Positions 10,841-21,040 of a stretch of DNA of 64,000 bases are shown in pieces. The translations under genes were made by a program, and so were the position numbers. Every line of letters starts with the position of its first letter. The first letter of the stretch is position 1. The notes under the pieces are model-generated. The model was not told where the DNA came from and did no database searches. It worked only from the letters and a program-made list of their open reading frames with translations. The stretch comes from Pseudomonas sp. KU26590. GTDB lineage: Bacteria; Pseudomonadota; Gammaproteobacteria; Pseudomonadales; Pseudomonadaceae. Where the stretch lies: the NCBI RefSeq assembly GCF_026153515.1, contig NZ_CP110644.1, positions 1 to 64,000 on the forward strand, in the 5' to 3' direction.

Positions 10841-11812
10841 TTATGCCTCTTCCGGCGGCAGATCCAGCAAGCGGCGCGCGACTTCTGACGCTGCGCGCAC
10901 CAATGCGTCGGTGATGCCCGGCTCCGACGCCGCGTGCCCGGCGTCGCGGATGACCTGCAGCTCACTGTTCGGCCACGCCTGATGCAGCTCCCAGGCATTG
11001 TCGAGGGTGCAGATCATGTCGTAGCGGCCATGGACGATGATGCCCGGCAGATGGGCGATTTTCGGCATGTCGCGCAGCAGTTGGTTCTCTTCGAGAAATG
11101 CGCCGTTGGTGAAGTAGTGGCATTCGATGCGCGCAATGGACAGGGCGCGATGGGGTTCTGTGAAACGATCGACTACCTGCGGATTCGGACGCAATGTGGC
11201 AGTGCGCCCTTCCCATGTCGACCATGCTTTGGCGGCATGCATCTGGGCGATCTGATCGTTGCCGGTGAGGCGCTTGTGGAATGCGCCGAGCACGTCGTGG
11301 CGTTCGTCCGGCGGAATCGGCGCCATGTAGTCCTGCCAGTAATCCGGGAACAGGCGGCTTGCGCCTTCCTGGTAGAACCACTTGATGTCCTGGGGCCGGC
11401 TCAGAAAGATGCCGCGCAGAATCAGTGCATGAACCCGATCAGCGTGCTTCTGCGCGTAGGCCAGGGAAAGTGTCGAACCCCACGAGCCACCGAACACGAC
11501 CCATTTGTCGATGCCTAGGTGGGTGCGGATGCGTTCGAGGTCATCGACCAGATGCCAGGTGGTGTTGTTTTCCAGGCTGGCGTGGGGCGTTGAACGGCCG
11601 CAGCCGCGCTGATCGAAGGTGATGATGCGGTAGAGGTTCGGATCGAAATAGCAGCGGCTCTGTGCGTCGCATCCCGAACCCGGCCCGCCGTGAATGAATA
11701 TGACGGGCAGGCCGTCTGGCGAGCCGCTTTCATCGACATACAGCACATGCGGCCCTTCAACCGCCAGATCGTGCCGGGCGTAAGGTTTGATCTGCGGGTA
11801 CAAAGTCTGCAT
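10841..11812 (-). CDS. pip: Proline iminopeptidase
   Basis: A cytoplasmic alpha/beta-hydrolase (peptidase family S33) that removes N-terminal proline from peptides. It has 323 residues. The oxyanion-hole region HGGPGSGC is at residues 41-48, and the nucleophile elbow GGSWGS carries Ser110. The acid (HGRYDMICT) and histidine (DAGHAASEP) of the triad are near the C-terminus. The first gene of the pip-dtd operon, transcribed away from glgP. Confidence 0.95.
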   Translation of the reverse strand: MQTLYPQIKPYARHDLAVEGPHVLYVDESGSPDGLPVIFIHGGPGSGCDAQSRCYFDPNLYRIITFDQRGCGRSTPHASLENNTTWHLVDDLERIRTHLGIDKWVVFGGSWGSTLSLAYAQKHADRVHALILRGIFLSRPQDIKWFYQEGASRLFPDYWQDYMAPIPPDERHDVLGAFHKRLTGNDQIAQMHAAKAWSTWEGRTATLRPNPQVVDRFTEPHRALSIARIECHYFTNGAFLEENQLLRDMPKIAHLPGIIVHGRYDMICTLDNAWELHQAWPNSELQVIRDAGHAASEPGITDALVRAASEVARRLLDLPPEEA

Positions 11813-12188
11813 AGGTGCTCCAAAAGTCCAGTTCAGGGGCTGCGGTCTATCTGCCGTGGGGCATCATAAACCCGAATCGGCGAATGAACATGCCTGCCTG
11901 ATTCGGGCCAACTGTCATCCCCTGTTTCGCGGACATATGCCCGCTGGCAGCAAGCATGAGCAAGATCAACGCCAGAGTGGAACGATCAATGCAAGCCGTC
12001 TCCAGATACTGGGAAAGCGCCAGAGATTCGCCGCCGGTGTGCAATGACGGCGAACCGAGGTAGCTTGTTTGAGTCGAACCGAGGTCGTGCAGCTGCGTAC
12101 TTTCATCCGATCGGGAGGAAATAACCAATGACACGCCCTACAGTCTACCCACCCATTTAATCGTCAAACCAACTTGAGGTCGTACCCG
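11813..12188. other. Intergenic region between divergent pip and glgP
   Basis: These 376 bases should contain the promoters of pip (minus) and glgP (plus). A 95-codon minus-strand reading frame exists here (11847-12134) but it has no recognisable domain. No repeat or strong promoter match was identified. Confidence 0.5.
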
Positions 12189-14672
12189 ATGTCTCCGGAA
12201 CCCAACGTTCGTGACGCTGAAGTGGCAGCCTTCCGAGAAGCTGTGCTGAACAAACTCGAGTTTGCCGTCGGTAAAGACCCCGACCATGCCTTCGACCATG
12301 ACTGGTTCATGGCAATCGCTCTGGCGACGCGCGACAAAATGGCCGAGCGCTGGATGAACCACACGCGCTATGTCTACCGGCAGGAAAAAAAGCGCGTCTA
12401 TTACCTCTCCCTCGAGTTCCTGATCGGCCGTCTGATGTTCGACAGCCTGAGCAACCTGGGCATCCTCGACACTGCGCGTGAAGCGTTGAAAGGCCTGAAC
12501 GTCGACCTGGAGCAGATTCGCTCGCTGGAGCCTGACGCTGCACTGGGTAACGGCGGCCTCGGTCGTCTGGCCGCGTGCTTCATGGAAAGCATGTCGACCC
12601 TCGGCATTGCGGGTCATGGCTACGGCATTCGTTACGAGCACGGCCTCTTCCGTCAGGCCATCGTCGATGGCTGGCAGCAGGAGCAGACCGAGAACTGGCT
12701 GGACTTCGGTAACCCGTGGGAATTCGAACGACCAGAAGTGATTTACCAGATCGGCTTCGGCGGCAGCGTGCAGCCTCTGCTTGATGCAGGCGGCGCACCT
12801 GTTCTGGATGCCTCGGGCGAAACCCGCCAGGTCTGGAGCGCAGGCGAAACCGTCCGCGCGATTGCTTACGACACCCCGGTAGTGGGCTGGCGCGGCAAAG
12901 CGGTCAACACACTGCGCCTGTGGCGTGCGCGCGCCGTGGAAGACCTGCACCTGGAACGCTTCAACGCCGGTGACCACGTCGGTGCGGTGGCGGAAGTGGT
13001 GCGGGCAGAAAGTATTTCCCGTGTGCTCTATCCAAACGACAGCACCGAAGCGGGCCAGGAACTGCGCCTGCGCCAGGAATACTTCTTCGTGTCGGCATCG
13101 TTGCAGGACCTGCTGCGTCGCCACAAGAACATGGGCTACAGCATAAGCAGTTTGCCGGAACACGCGGCCATCCAGATGAACGACACGCACCCGTCGATCG
13201 CCGTGGCAGAGCTGATGCGCGTTCTGATCGACCTGCATGACGTGGAGTGGGACGAGGCCTGGCGCATCACCGTCGGCACCTTGGCGTACACCAACCACAC
13301 GCTGTTGCCTGAAGCGCTGGAAACCTGGTCGGTCGGCCTGATGGAGCGCATGTTGCCGCGCCACATGCAGATCATTTACATGATCAACGCCCAGCACATC
13401 GACAAGGTTCGCCAAGACTTCAAGGACGACCCTGCACTGTTCGACCTGCTGCGCGCCGTCTCGCTGATTGAAGAAGACAACGGCCGTCGCGTGCGCATGG
13501 GTAACCTGGCATTCCTCGGCTCCCACAGCGTGAACGGCGTGTCCGCGCTGCACACCCAGCTGATGCGCAAAACCGTTTTTGCCCACCTGCACAAGCTGCA
13601 CCCCGATCGCATCAACAACAAAACCAACGGCATCACCTTCCGCCGCTGGTTGTTCCAGTCCAACCCGCAACTGACTTCGATGTTGGTCAACGAGTTGGGC
13701 GAGCAAGTGCTCGACAATCACGAGACCGCGCTGCTGAAACTGGAGCCGCTGGCCGACGACGCACGTTTCCAGAAGGAATTCGCCGCTCAGCGCCTGCAGA
13801 GCAAACAGGCTCTGGCCACGATCATTCAGGATCGCATGGGCATCGCGGTTAACCCTGAGGCGATGTTTGACGTGCAGGTCAAACGCATCCACGAGTACAA
13901 GCGTCAACTGTTGAACCTGTTCCACACGGTGGCGCTGTATCAGGCCATGCGTGCCGACCCGAGCACCGACTGGGTGCCCCGCGTGAAGATCTTCGGCGGC
14001 AAGGCAGCGGCCAGTTATCACTCGGCCAAGCTGATCATCAAGCTGACCAACGACATCGCACGCACGGTCAACAACGACCCTACGCTGCGCGGTCGTTTGA
14101 AAGTGGTGTTCATGCCTAACTACAACGTCAGCCTGGCGGAGAGCATCATTCCGGCGGCGGATTTGTCGGAGCAGATTTCCACGGCGGGTCTGGAAGCGTC
14201 CGGTACCAGCAACATGAAGTTCGGCCTCAACGGCGCACTGACCATCGGCACCCTCGACGGCGCCAACGTGGAGATGAGCGAGCAGGTCGGTCTGGAGCAC
14301 ATGTTCATCTTCGGCATGACCGCGCAGGAAGTCGAAGCGCGCAAGCATGCCGGTGAGTTCAACGCGCATCAGGACATCGCGGCGTCCGGGCGTTTGAATG
14401 ACGTGCTGCAAGCGATCCGCGGCGGGGTGTTCTCGCCGGATGATCCGTATCGCTATGCCGGGTTGATCGATCAGTTGATCAACTACGACCGCTTCTTCGT
14501 CTGCGCCGACTTCGAGTCGTACTGGCACGCCCAGGCCAAGGTCGAAGCGCGCTGGCACGATTCGAAAGAATGGTGGCGCTCGGCGGTGCTCAACACCGCG
14601 CGCATGGGCTGGTTCTCTTCGGACCGGACCATTCGCGAGTACGCGACCGAAATCTGGAACGCGCTGGATTAA
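12189..14672 (+). CDS. glgP: Glycogen/starch/alpha-glucan phosphorylase
   Basis: The enzyme releases glucose-1-phosphate from alpha-1,4-glucans (GT35 family, pyridoxal phosphate dependent). The ATG at 12189 gives 827 residues and has GAGG about nine bases upstream. A TTG five codons earlier is possible but lacks a ribosome-binding site. Diagnostic segments include FDHDWFMAIALATRDKM near the N-terminus, GNGGLGRLAACFMESM in the active-site region, and the PLP-lysine segment EASGTSNMKFGLNGALTIGT. No other glycogen genes are adjacent in this window. A stem-loop follows at 14682. Confidence 0.96.
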   Translation: MSPEPNVRDAEVAAFREAVLNKLEFAVGKDPDHAFDHDWFMAIALATRDKMAERWMNHTRYVYRQEKKRVYYLSLEFLIGRLMFDSLSNLGILDTAREALKGLNVDLEQIRSLEPDAALGNGGLGRLAACFMESMSTLGIAGHGYGIRYEHGLFRQAIVDGWQQEQTENWLDFGNPWEFERPEVIYQIGFGGSVQPLLDAGGAPVLDASGETRQVWSAGETVRAIAYDTPVVGWRGKAVNTLRLWRARAVEDLHLERFNAGDHVGAVAEVVRAESISRVLYPNDSTEAGQELRLRQEYFFVSASLQDLLRRHKNMGYSISSLPEHAAIQMNDTHPSIAVAELMRVLIDLHDVEWDEAWRITVGTLAYTNHTLLPEALETWSVGLMERMLPRHMQIIYMINAQHIDKVRQDFKDDPALFDLLRAVSLIEEDNGRRVRMGNLAFLGSHSVNGVSALHTQLMRKTVFAHLHKLHPDRINNKTNGITFRRWLFQSNPQLTSMLVNELGEQVLDNHETALLKLEPLADDARFQKEFAAQRLQSKQALATIIQDRMGIAVNPEAMFDVQVKRIHEYKRQLLNLFHTVALYQAMRADPSTDWVPRVKIFGGKAAASYHSAKLIIKLTNDIARTVNNDPTLRGRLKVVFMPNYNVSLAESIIPAADLSEQISTAGLEASGTSNMKFGLNGALTIGTLDGANVEMSEQVGLEHMFIFGMTAQEVEARKHAGEFNAHQDIAASGRLNDVLQAIRGGVFSPDDPYRYAGLIDQLINYDRFFVCADFESYWHAQAKVEARWHDSKEWWRSAVLNTARMGWFSSDRTIREYATEIWNALD

Positions 14673-14681
14673 GGGCGTGTG

Positions 14682-14711
14682 AGGTGATTGTCTCAGCCGA
14701 GGCAATCACCT
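14682..14711 (+). terminator. Possible stem-loop terminator after glgP
   Basis: Nine-base arms AGGTGATTG and CAATCACCT flank a 12-base loop ten bases after the glgP stop. No clear T-run follows, so termination is uncertain. Confidence 0.45.
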
Positions 14712-14800
14712 GCGCTGGAGGTGCAGCCCTCTGTGATGACAGGCTGGAGGTCCCGCAGGATCGCGTCGATCACACCTCTCGCCAACGACAGAAATCCACT

Positions 14801-14887
14801 GTAGGAGCGCGCTTGCCCGCGATTGCGGTGGGTCAGACGGCTAATTATTTGCTGACGGAATGCTTTCGCGGGCAAGCGCGCTCCTAC
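14801..14887. repeat. REP pair, family A (REPIN-like)
   Basis: Inverted arms of the GTAGGAGCGCGCTTG type, 87 bp overall, lie in the 420-bp gap after glgP. The rest of the gap should carry the promoter of the next operon, but no confident match was found. Confidence 0.9.
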
Positions 14888-15092
14888 GGGTTTGCGCCAA
14901 CCACCCAATGTTCTCTCAACCCACCGGGTGGGCCGCAGCATCAACAGATCAGCATTCGAACGCCGGATATGTTTGCGCTCAGATGCATCAGCGACTCAGT
15001 TCTCCGTCCCCGACACAAAATGTTTCCCCTTTCCTGACGCCCGATATACTTTTCGCCATCGCCGGTAATCGGCCGAAAAGGGATGTCGTCGC

Positions 15093-18011
15093 GTGCAATG
15101 GATTCTTCTGCTGGCCGGTCTGGTGATCGGGGCGCTTCTTGATGAGTCGCTGCTGGGCGGCGCTGTCGGTGCGGTCATTGGTCTGGCTGCAGGCTTGAGC
15201 TTCCGGCTGACTGCGTTGACCCGCGAAACGGCCGCGCAGAAAGCCGAACTTGCCAAGACCCGGCTGGACCTCAACGCCGTACAACAACGCCTCAGCCAGC
15301 TGGATTCCGCCGCCGCGCAATTGCCGGATGCGCCTGTGTCGGCGCCGTTGAATGTTCAGCCCATCGCAGACGACGGCCCGGAACTGCTGTGGGATCTACC
15401 GGATCTCCAGCCCGCCGCCTCGGATATCGGCGATTCGGAATGGAGTCGCCCTGCACCAGCCCCATCAGCCACAGCCCCGAGCTACGCGCCCACTGCTGCA
15501 TCCGCCTCCCTGCCCGCTTCAGCCCAGTCCGCTCCTGTCCAGCACAGCCTGTTCGACAGCGCCTTGTTGCGCGCGAAAAACTGGCTGCTCGGTGGTAACA
15601 CCGTGCTGCGGGTCGGCGTGGTGCTGCTGTTTCTCGGCCTCGCGTTTCTGCTGCGCTACGCCACCGAAGGCATGGTCGTCCCGATCGAGGCCCGTTATGC
15701 CGGCGTCGCGGTGGCAGCGCTGGCCTTGTTGGGTCTGGGATGGTGGCTGCGGCAACGCAATGAATCCTTCGCGCTGATGCTGCAGGGCACGGGCGTCGCG
15801 GTGCTGTACCTGACCGTATTCGCCGCCATGAAAGTCCACACCCTGCTGGCGCCAGGGATGGCGTTCAGCCTGTTGGTCGCGGTCACCGTGTTTTCGGCCA
15901 TTCTCGCCGTCACGCAAAACTCCCTGGCCCTTGCCTGCGTCGCCGCGCTGGGCGGATTTGCCGCGCCGCTGCTGACATCCTCTGGCGAGGGCAGTCACGT
16001 CGCGCTGTTCAGCTATTTCGCCCTGCTCAACGCCGGCATTTTCGCCATTGCGTGGTTCAAGGCCTGGCGCCCGCTGAACCTGATCGGCTTCATCGGCACG
16101 TTCGGCATCGGCTTCGCCTGGGGCATGGACGCGTACACGCCCGAGCTGTTCTGGAGCACCGAACCCTTCCTGATTCTGTTCTTCCTGATGTACCTGGCCA
16201 TCGGCCTGCTGTTCGCCCGGCGCAAGCTGCAAGAACACGCCGCTGGGCCTGACGACGACAGCCGGGAAGCCACCCTGCGCTGGTCCGCGCGCCAGACCCA
16301 CTACGTCGATGGCAGCCTGTTGTTCGGCACACCCATCGTCGGTTTCGGCCTGCAGTACGCGCTCGTTCAACACATCGAATTCGGCGCTGCGTTAAGCGCA
16401 CTGGCGCTGGGCTTGCTGTACATGGGCATCGCTCGATTCCTCGCCGGGCGCGCACCGGGTCGGGCGTTGCTGCTGGTCGAAACGTGCCTGTCACTGGGCG
16501 TTGTGTTCGGCACGCTGGCGATTCCCCTGGGCCTGAGCGCGCAATGGACGACGGTCGCCTGGGCGGTCGAAGGCGCGGCGGTGTTCTGGCTCGGCATGCG
16601 CCAAAATCGCTTGCTGGCTCGATGTTTCGGGCTGCTGTTGCAACTGGGCGCGGGGATCGCGTTAATGGGCGTGGTCGGGCCTTGGTATGTCCCGACGTTC
16701 AATCAGGGGGATTTCTGGACCCCCTTGATCATCGCGCTGGCTGGCTTGGTAAGCGCGTTCACCGTAGAACGCATCGGGACTTTGCGCCTGTCGTTAAGCG
16801 AGCGTGTATTGCAACCTGCGTTGTTGATGTGGGGGACGCTGTGGTGGTCCGTCGCGCTGTTCATCATGACTGACCCTGTAGCAGGCACGAACGTGTTCTC
16901 GACGTTGCTGGTGCTGGGCGCGGCAAGCGTCGGGCTGTGGACAATGGCGGCCCTGCGCCTGAACTGGGCCGGGATCGCTCAACTGTCCACGCTCATGACG
17001 CCGATGAGCGCGGTGTTGCTCGCGCTGATGAGTTTCAATGCCTACTACAACCCCGCCGCCGATTGGGGCTGGCTGGGCTGGCTCGCGGTGTTTGCGGTTC
17101 ATCTGTGGTCCCTGAAGCGGCTCGACAAACTGCTGCTCCCGCACTTGCGCAGTGCGGCCCACGTCATCGGCTGCTGGCTGATCATCGGCGTGCTCTCGCT
17201 GCAACTTCGTTATGGATTGCTGATGCTGTCGGAGGCGTATAACGCCTGGCGCTGGCTGGGCTGGGCGTTGCTGCCGAGCCTGTATCTGCTGGCGATGACG
17301 GCATCCCGCACATGGCCTTGGCCGGTCAGCGCCTATCCGCGTGAATACCGCGTCTGGGCTGCCGCGCCGCTGGCGGGGTTGATGCTCGGCTGGTTCTGGC
17401 TGGCGAACGGGTTCAGCGAAGGCGCCGCCGATCCCCTGCCCTATCTTCCGCTGCTGAACCCGCTGGAACTCGGCTTGCTGATCACGCTGACGGGCATCTT
17501 CAGCTGGACCCGCCAGCAGCTGCCGCAGTTGGGCGTCAGCGAGGGGCGTGCTCAAAAGGCGGCGCTGGTCATTGCCGGCGCATCGCTGTTCGCACTCATC
17601 ACGGCCATGGTCCTGCGCACCGCGCATCACTGGGCCGGCGTGGCCTGGGATCCCGATGCGCTGTTCGAATCCATGCGTGTGCAAGCCGGGCTTTCCATCG
17701 TCTGGACGCTGACCGCGCTGGCGCTGATGATCGGCGGCCACCTGCGCGCCCGCCGCGACCTGTGGATTGTCGGCGCCGCACTGATCGGGGTCGTCGTGGC
17801 CAAACTGTTCTTTGTCGAGCTGAGCAATCGCGGCGGCCTGGAGCGAATCATTTCCTTTATCGGCGTTGGCGTTCTGTTGCTGGTGGTGGGATATTTCGCC
17901 CCGCTGCCGCCGCGGCATCCGGCCCGAAGTGAGGGTCTGGCCGATGCAGATGCAGATGCAGATGCAGATGCAGATGCAGATGCAGATGCTGCGAACCGGG
18001 CATCGAAATGA
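15093..18011 (+). CDS. DUF2339 family multi-pass membrane protein
   Basis: A large integral membrane protein of 972 residues whose function is unknown. A hydrophobic segment begins at residue 1 (MQWILLLAGLVIGALLDESL). A coiled or Pro/Ala-rich linker covers about 40-155, and the rest is a long series of membrane helices (well over a dozen by eye). The pattern matches the DUF2339 family common in Pseudomonas. The extreme C-terminus is an Asp-Ala repeat encoded by eight tandem GATGCA-type hexamers. The GTG at 15093 follows AAAAGGGATG. The stop overlaps the next start (ATGA, 18008-18011), so it is coupled to the DUF3999 gene. The two probably act together in the envelope, but this is inference from gene order only. 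Confidence 0.88.
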   Translation: MQWILLLAGLVIGALLDESLLGGAVGAVIGLAAGLSFRLTALTRETAAQKAELAKTRLDLNAVQQRLSQLDSAAAQLPDAPVSAPLNVQPIADDGPELLWDLPDLQPAASDIGDSEWSRPAPAPSATAPSYAPTAASASLPASAQSAPVQHSLFDSALLRAKNWLLGGNTVLRVGVVLLFLGLAFLLRYATEGMVVPIEARYAGVAVAALALLGLGWWLRQRNESFALMLQGTGVAVLYLTVFAAMKVHTLLAPGMAFSLLVAVTVFSAILAVTQNSLALACVAALGGFAAPLLTSSGEGSHVALFSYFALLNAGIFAIAWFKAWRPLNLIGFIGTFGIGFAWGMDAYTPELFWSTEPFLILFFLMYLAIGLLFARRKLQEHAAGPDDDSREATLRWSARQTHYVDGSLLFGTPIVGFGLQYALVQHIEFGAALSALALGLLYMGIARFLAGRAPGRALLLVETCLSLGVVFGTLAIPLGLSAQWTTVAWAVEGAAVFWLGMRQNRLLARCFGLLLQLGAGIALMGVVGPWYVPTFNQGDFWTPLIIALAGLVSAFTVERIGTLRLSLSERVLQPALLMWGTLWWSVALFIMTDPVAGTNVFSTLLVLGAASVGLWTMAALRLNWAGIAQLSTLMTPMSAVLLALMSFNAYYNPAADWGWLGWLAVFAVHLWSLKRLDKLLLPHLRSAAHVIGCWLIIGVLSLQLRYGLLMLSEAYNAWRWLGWALLPSLYLLAMTASRTWPWPVSAYPREYRVWAAAPLAGLMLGWFWLANGFSEGAADPLPYLPLLNPLELGLLITLTGIFSWTRQQLPQLGVSEGRAQKAALVIAGASLFALITAMVLRTAHHWAGVAWDPDALFESMRVQAGLSIVWTLTALALMIGGHLRARRDLWIVGAALIGVVVAKLFFVELSNRGGLERIISFIGVGVLLLVVGYFAPLPPRHPARSEGLADADADADADADADADAANRASK
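17943..17990 (+). repeat. Hexanucleotide microsatellite (GATGCA x7 + GATGCT)
   Basis: Eight in-frame hexamers encode (Asp-Ala)8 at the C-terminus of the DUF2339 protein, just before the overlap with the next gene. Slippage would change tail length without shifting frame. Confidence 0.95.
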
Positions 18012-19408
18012 AGCGTGTGAGGAGTGTTCAGTTGAGTCGTCAGTTCGCCATCAAGGCTGCCCTGCTTGCCCCGTTGCTGGGCTCGCTGCTGTGCGCGGCC
18101 CCGCTCAGCCAGGCGGAGGATCTGCCGGATGATTTCACCACCCATGCGCCCCTGAGCGTCAGCGGCGAAGGCCCTTGGTATCGGCTGGAATTGCCCCTCG
18201 GGGTGCAGTTGAATGCGCGCCAGAGCACTCTCAACGACGTGCGCGTTTTCAATGCGGACGGCCAGGCCCAACCCTACGCCATTACCCAAAGCCCGCCCCA
18301 GCGTGCCGCCGACGCAAGCCCTGTCTCGGTGAAGTGGTTCCCGCTCTACGACAGCGATGGCGCCAGAGACGCCGAACCGAAAATCCGTGTCGAACGCACG
18401 CCCAACGGCACGCTGGTGGAGGTTCAGCCCCAGGGTGAGATCGAGGCGGGCGAAGAGATTCTGCGCGGCTGGCTGCTCGACACCAGCGCGATCAACGCGC
18501 CGCTGGATCAGTTGATTCTGGACTGGAGCAGCGAGCACGACGGTTTTCAGCGGTTCAGCATCGAGGCCAGCGACGACCTCCAGCATTGGCAGCGCTGGGG
18601 TGAAGGTCAGGTAGCGAGGCTGTCATTCGCTGAAGAATTGGTTGAGCAGCGCGTTGTTAATCTGCCGGGGCGCAGCGCCCGGTATCTGCGTCTGCTGTGG
18701 AAATCGCCACAGTCCGCGCCCACACTGAACGCCGTGCAACTGATCAGCACGCAACCCGGCGTGCTGCCGTTGAGCTGGTCGCCGGCCATCAATGGTCGCG
18801 TCGAAAAACCCGGCGTTTATGTGTGGCAACTGCCAGTGGCCCTGCCGCTGGAACGCATGCGGATCGACATCGCGCAACCCAACAGCCTCGCGCCCGCCAC
18901 GCTGTATGGGCGTCGTGACAGCAACGCATCGTGGCAACTGATCGACAACGGCCTGCTTTATCGGCTTAGCCAGAACGGTCAGGACGTTGTGCAGGACGAA
19001 ATGGAGCTGCCCGGCAATATTGTGCAGCAGCTGAAACTTGAGGTCGATGACCGTGGCGGCGGCCTGGGCAAAGACGCGCCGACGCTGAGTTTTGCCGTGC
19101 GCGCGACGCAACTGGTATTTCTCGGCCGCGGCGCGCCGCCCTACAGCCTGGCCGTCGGCAACGCCACGGTGAAAAGCGCTGCGTTGCCATTGGCGACGCT
19201 GATTCCCGGTGTCAGCCCTGAGAAACTGGCAGCGCTGGGCAGCGCGTCCATGGCCTCCGTACCTGTCGCGCCGGTTGCTGCGGCAGCGCCCGTGGACGCC
19301 AGCGGCCCTGATATGAAGCGCATCGGTCTGTGGGCGGTGCTGATACTCGGCGTGATGTTCCTGGCATGGATGGCGCTCGGCACACTGCGCGGGTCTCGTA
19401 GCAAGTAA
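18008..19408 (+). CDS. DUF3999 family periplasmic protein with C-terminal membrane anchor
   Basis: An envelope protein of 466 residues with unknown function. A signal peptide is visible (about residues 11-35, AALLAPLLGSLLCAAPLSQA), so the bulk is periplasmic. One hydrophobic helix near the C-terminus (IGLWAVLILGVMFLAWMAL) ends in a short positively charged tail. The middle region, with IEASDDLQHWQRW and ARYLRLLWKS, recalls the jelly-roll fold of discoidin-like carbohydrate-binding modules. That resemblance is my inference and unverified. The start overlaps the DUF2339 stop by four bases. The DUF2339-DUF3999 pair is recurrent in Pseudomonas. Confidence 0.85.
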   Translation: MKRVRSVQLSRQFAIKAALLAPLLGSLLCAAPLSQAEDLPDDFTTHAPLSVSGEGPWYRLELPLGVQLNARQSTLNDVRVFNADGQAQPYAITQSPPQRAADASPVSVKWFPLYDSDGARDAEPKIRVERTPNGTLVEVQPQGEIEAGEEILRGWLLDTSAINAPLDQLILDWSSEHDGFQRFSIEASDDLQHWQRWGEGQVARLSFAEELVEQRVVNLPGRSARYLRLLWKSPQSAPTLNAVQLISTQPGVLPLSWSPAINGRVEKPGVYVWQLPVALPLERMRIDIAQPNSLAPATLYGRRDSNASWQLIDNGLLYRLSQNGQDVVQDEMELPGNIVQQLKLEVDDRGGGLGKDAPTLSFAVRATQLVFLGRGAPPYSLAVGNATVKSAALPLATLIPGVSPEKLAALGSASMASVPVAPVAAAAPVDASGPDMKRIGLWAVLILGVMFLAWMALGTLRGSRSK

Positions 19409-19585
19409 CGCGCAAAATAAAGCGCCCAATGAGGCGGCCAACCGAGGCGCCAGAGAATAAGTGTCGGGGTGATGACGCTGAATCGATCCGGCATCGAAAA
19501 AAATGCAGACGATGCCCGCCGATTCGTCACCCCGTTCGCGCTACGCTTAACGTACAACCGATGCGACTGGGTACGGCGATCCCTT

Positions 19586-19678
19586 GTGGGACCGGCTTCA
19601 GCCGGGAAGGCGTCGGTCGTCACGCTGCAAGATTTGTGGTGTTCACACTGGCCTCTTCCCGGCTAAAGCCGGTCCCAC
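19586..19678. repeat. REP pair, family C
   Basis: Inverted arms GTGGGACCGGCTTCAGCCGG and its near-complement (GGCTAAAGCCGGTCCCAC), 93 bp overall, lie in the 380-bp gap between the DUF3999 gene and fbp. A different palindrome family from the GTAGGAG types. The remainder of the gap holds the fbp promoter region. Confidence 0.85.
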
Positions 19679-19788
19679 TAGGATGTAGCCCGTGAACTGA
19701 ATCACTACCTAACCGGTCTGACAGGCAGTATTAAATTTCCGCTCACGCTAGACTGTGCGCGTTTTTATCCCCCATTTCGGAGCTCTCC

Positions 19789-20799
19789 ATGTCCCGCGTT
19801 ACCTTGAGTCGTTATCTGATCGAGCAGACCCGCACCAACAACACCCCTGCCGATCTGCGCTTTCTGATTGAAGTGGTGGCGCGTGCGTGCAAGGAGATCA
19901 GCCACGCGGTATCCAAAGGCGCCCTTGGCGGCGTGCTCGGCAGCATGGGCACTGAAAACGTGCAGGGTGAAGTGCAGAAGAAACTGGACGTGATGTCCAA
20001 CGAGATTCTGCTCGAAGCCAACGAGTGGGGCGGTCACCTGGCCGGCATGGCGTCCGAAGAAATGGACAACGCCTATCAGATCCCCGGCAAATACCCAAAA
20101 GGCGCCTACCTGCTGGTGTTCGACCCACTGGACGGTTCGTCCAACATCGACATCAACGCGCCGGTCGGCACGATCTTCTCGGTGCTGCGTTGCCCGAATG
20201 AGTACCTGAGCCAGAACGAAGCGCTGAACGAGAAGGCGTTTCTGCAGCCAGGCACCCAGCAGGTCGCCGCCGGTTACGCCATCTACGGCCCGCAGACCAT
20301 GCTGGTGCTGACCCTGGGTGACGGCGTCAAAGGCTTCACCCTGGACCGCGAGATGGGCAGCTTCGTCCTCAGCCACGAAGACATCCAGATTCCGGAGTCC
20401 ACTCAGGAATTCGCGGTCAACATGTCCAATCAGCGTCACTGGGAAGCCCCGGTCAAGCGCTACGTCGAAGAGCTGCTGGCGGGCGAAGACGGCCCGCTGG
20501 AGAAGAACTACAACATGCGCTGGGTCGCGGCGATGGTGGGCGACGTCCACCGCATCCTGACCCGCGGCGGTCTGTTCATGTATCCGCGAGATTCCCGCGA
20601 GCCTTCCAAGCCGGGCAAGCTGCGCCTGATGTACGAAGCCAACCCGATGTCGTTCCTGGTTGAACAAGCCGGTGGCGCGTCGACCGACGGCCATCAGCGC
20701 ATCCTCGACATCCAGCCCGAAGGCCTGCACCAGCGCGTCGCTGTGTTCCTCGGTTCGAAAGAGGAAGTGGAACGTGTGACGGCGTATCACAAGGAATAA
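19789..20799 (+). CDS. fbp: Fructose-1,6-bisphosphatase, class I
   Basis: This gluconeogenic enzyme converts fructose-1,6-bisphosphate to fructose-6-phosphate and needs Mg2+. It has 336 residues. The metal-binding signature [10 protein letters not shown] starts at residue 112, and the substrate region [20 protein letters not shown] lies near the C-terminus. The ATG at 19789 follows GGAGCTCTCC. The gene stands alone between REP elements. Confidence 0.97.
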   Translation: MSRVTLSRYLIEQTRTNNTPADLRFLIEVVARACKEISHAVSKGALGGVLGSMGTENVQGEVQKKLDVMSNEILLEANEWGGHLAGMASEEMDNAYQIPGKYPKGAYLLVFDPLDGSSNIDINAPVGTIFSVLRCPNEYLSQNEALNEKAFLQPGTQQVAAGYAIYGPQTMLVLTLGDGVKGFTLDREMGSFVLSHEDIQIPESTQEFAVNMSNQRHWEAPVKRYVEELLAGEDGPLEKNYNMRWVAAMVGDVHRILTRGGLFMYPRDSREPSKPGKLRLMYEANPMSFLVEQAGGASTDGHQRILDIQPEGLHQRVAVFLGSKEEVERVTAYHKE

Positions 20800-20857
20800 C
20801 GTCCTGAATGGCCGCCTTTGGCCTACGACGTGAATGACATGCCCGCCGCACCACTCT

Positions 20858-20944
20858 GTAGGAGCGCGCTTGCCCGCGAAATGCGGTGGGTCAGCAAACT
20901 ATTCGTGACAGACAAAACGTAATCGCGGGCAAGCGCGCTCCTAC
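20858..20944. repeat. REP pair, family A (REPIN-like)
   Basis: Inverted GTAGGAGCGCGCTTG-type arms, 87 bp overall, lie downstream of fbp. Confidence 0.9.
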
Positions 20945-21040
20945 AGGGTTCGCGGCGAGCGCTGAGTCCGTCACCAACATCAATGACTGACGTTAGGCGC
21001 TGCGACGCTGCCCTCCCCTTCGATTCAGGAGTTTTATCTC

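Noticed and set aside
11847..12134. 95-codon minus-strand reading frame upstream of glgP
   Set aside because: No domain and no homologue I recognise; the region is better explained as the divergent pip/glgP promoter region.
12138..14705. 855-codon minus-strand reading frame opposite glgP
   Set aside because: No recognisable domain; a shadow of glgP, whose PLP-site motif is clear on the plus strand.
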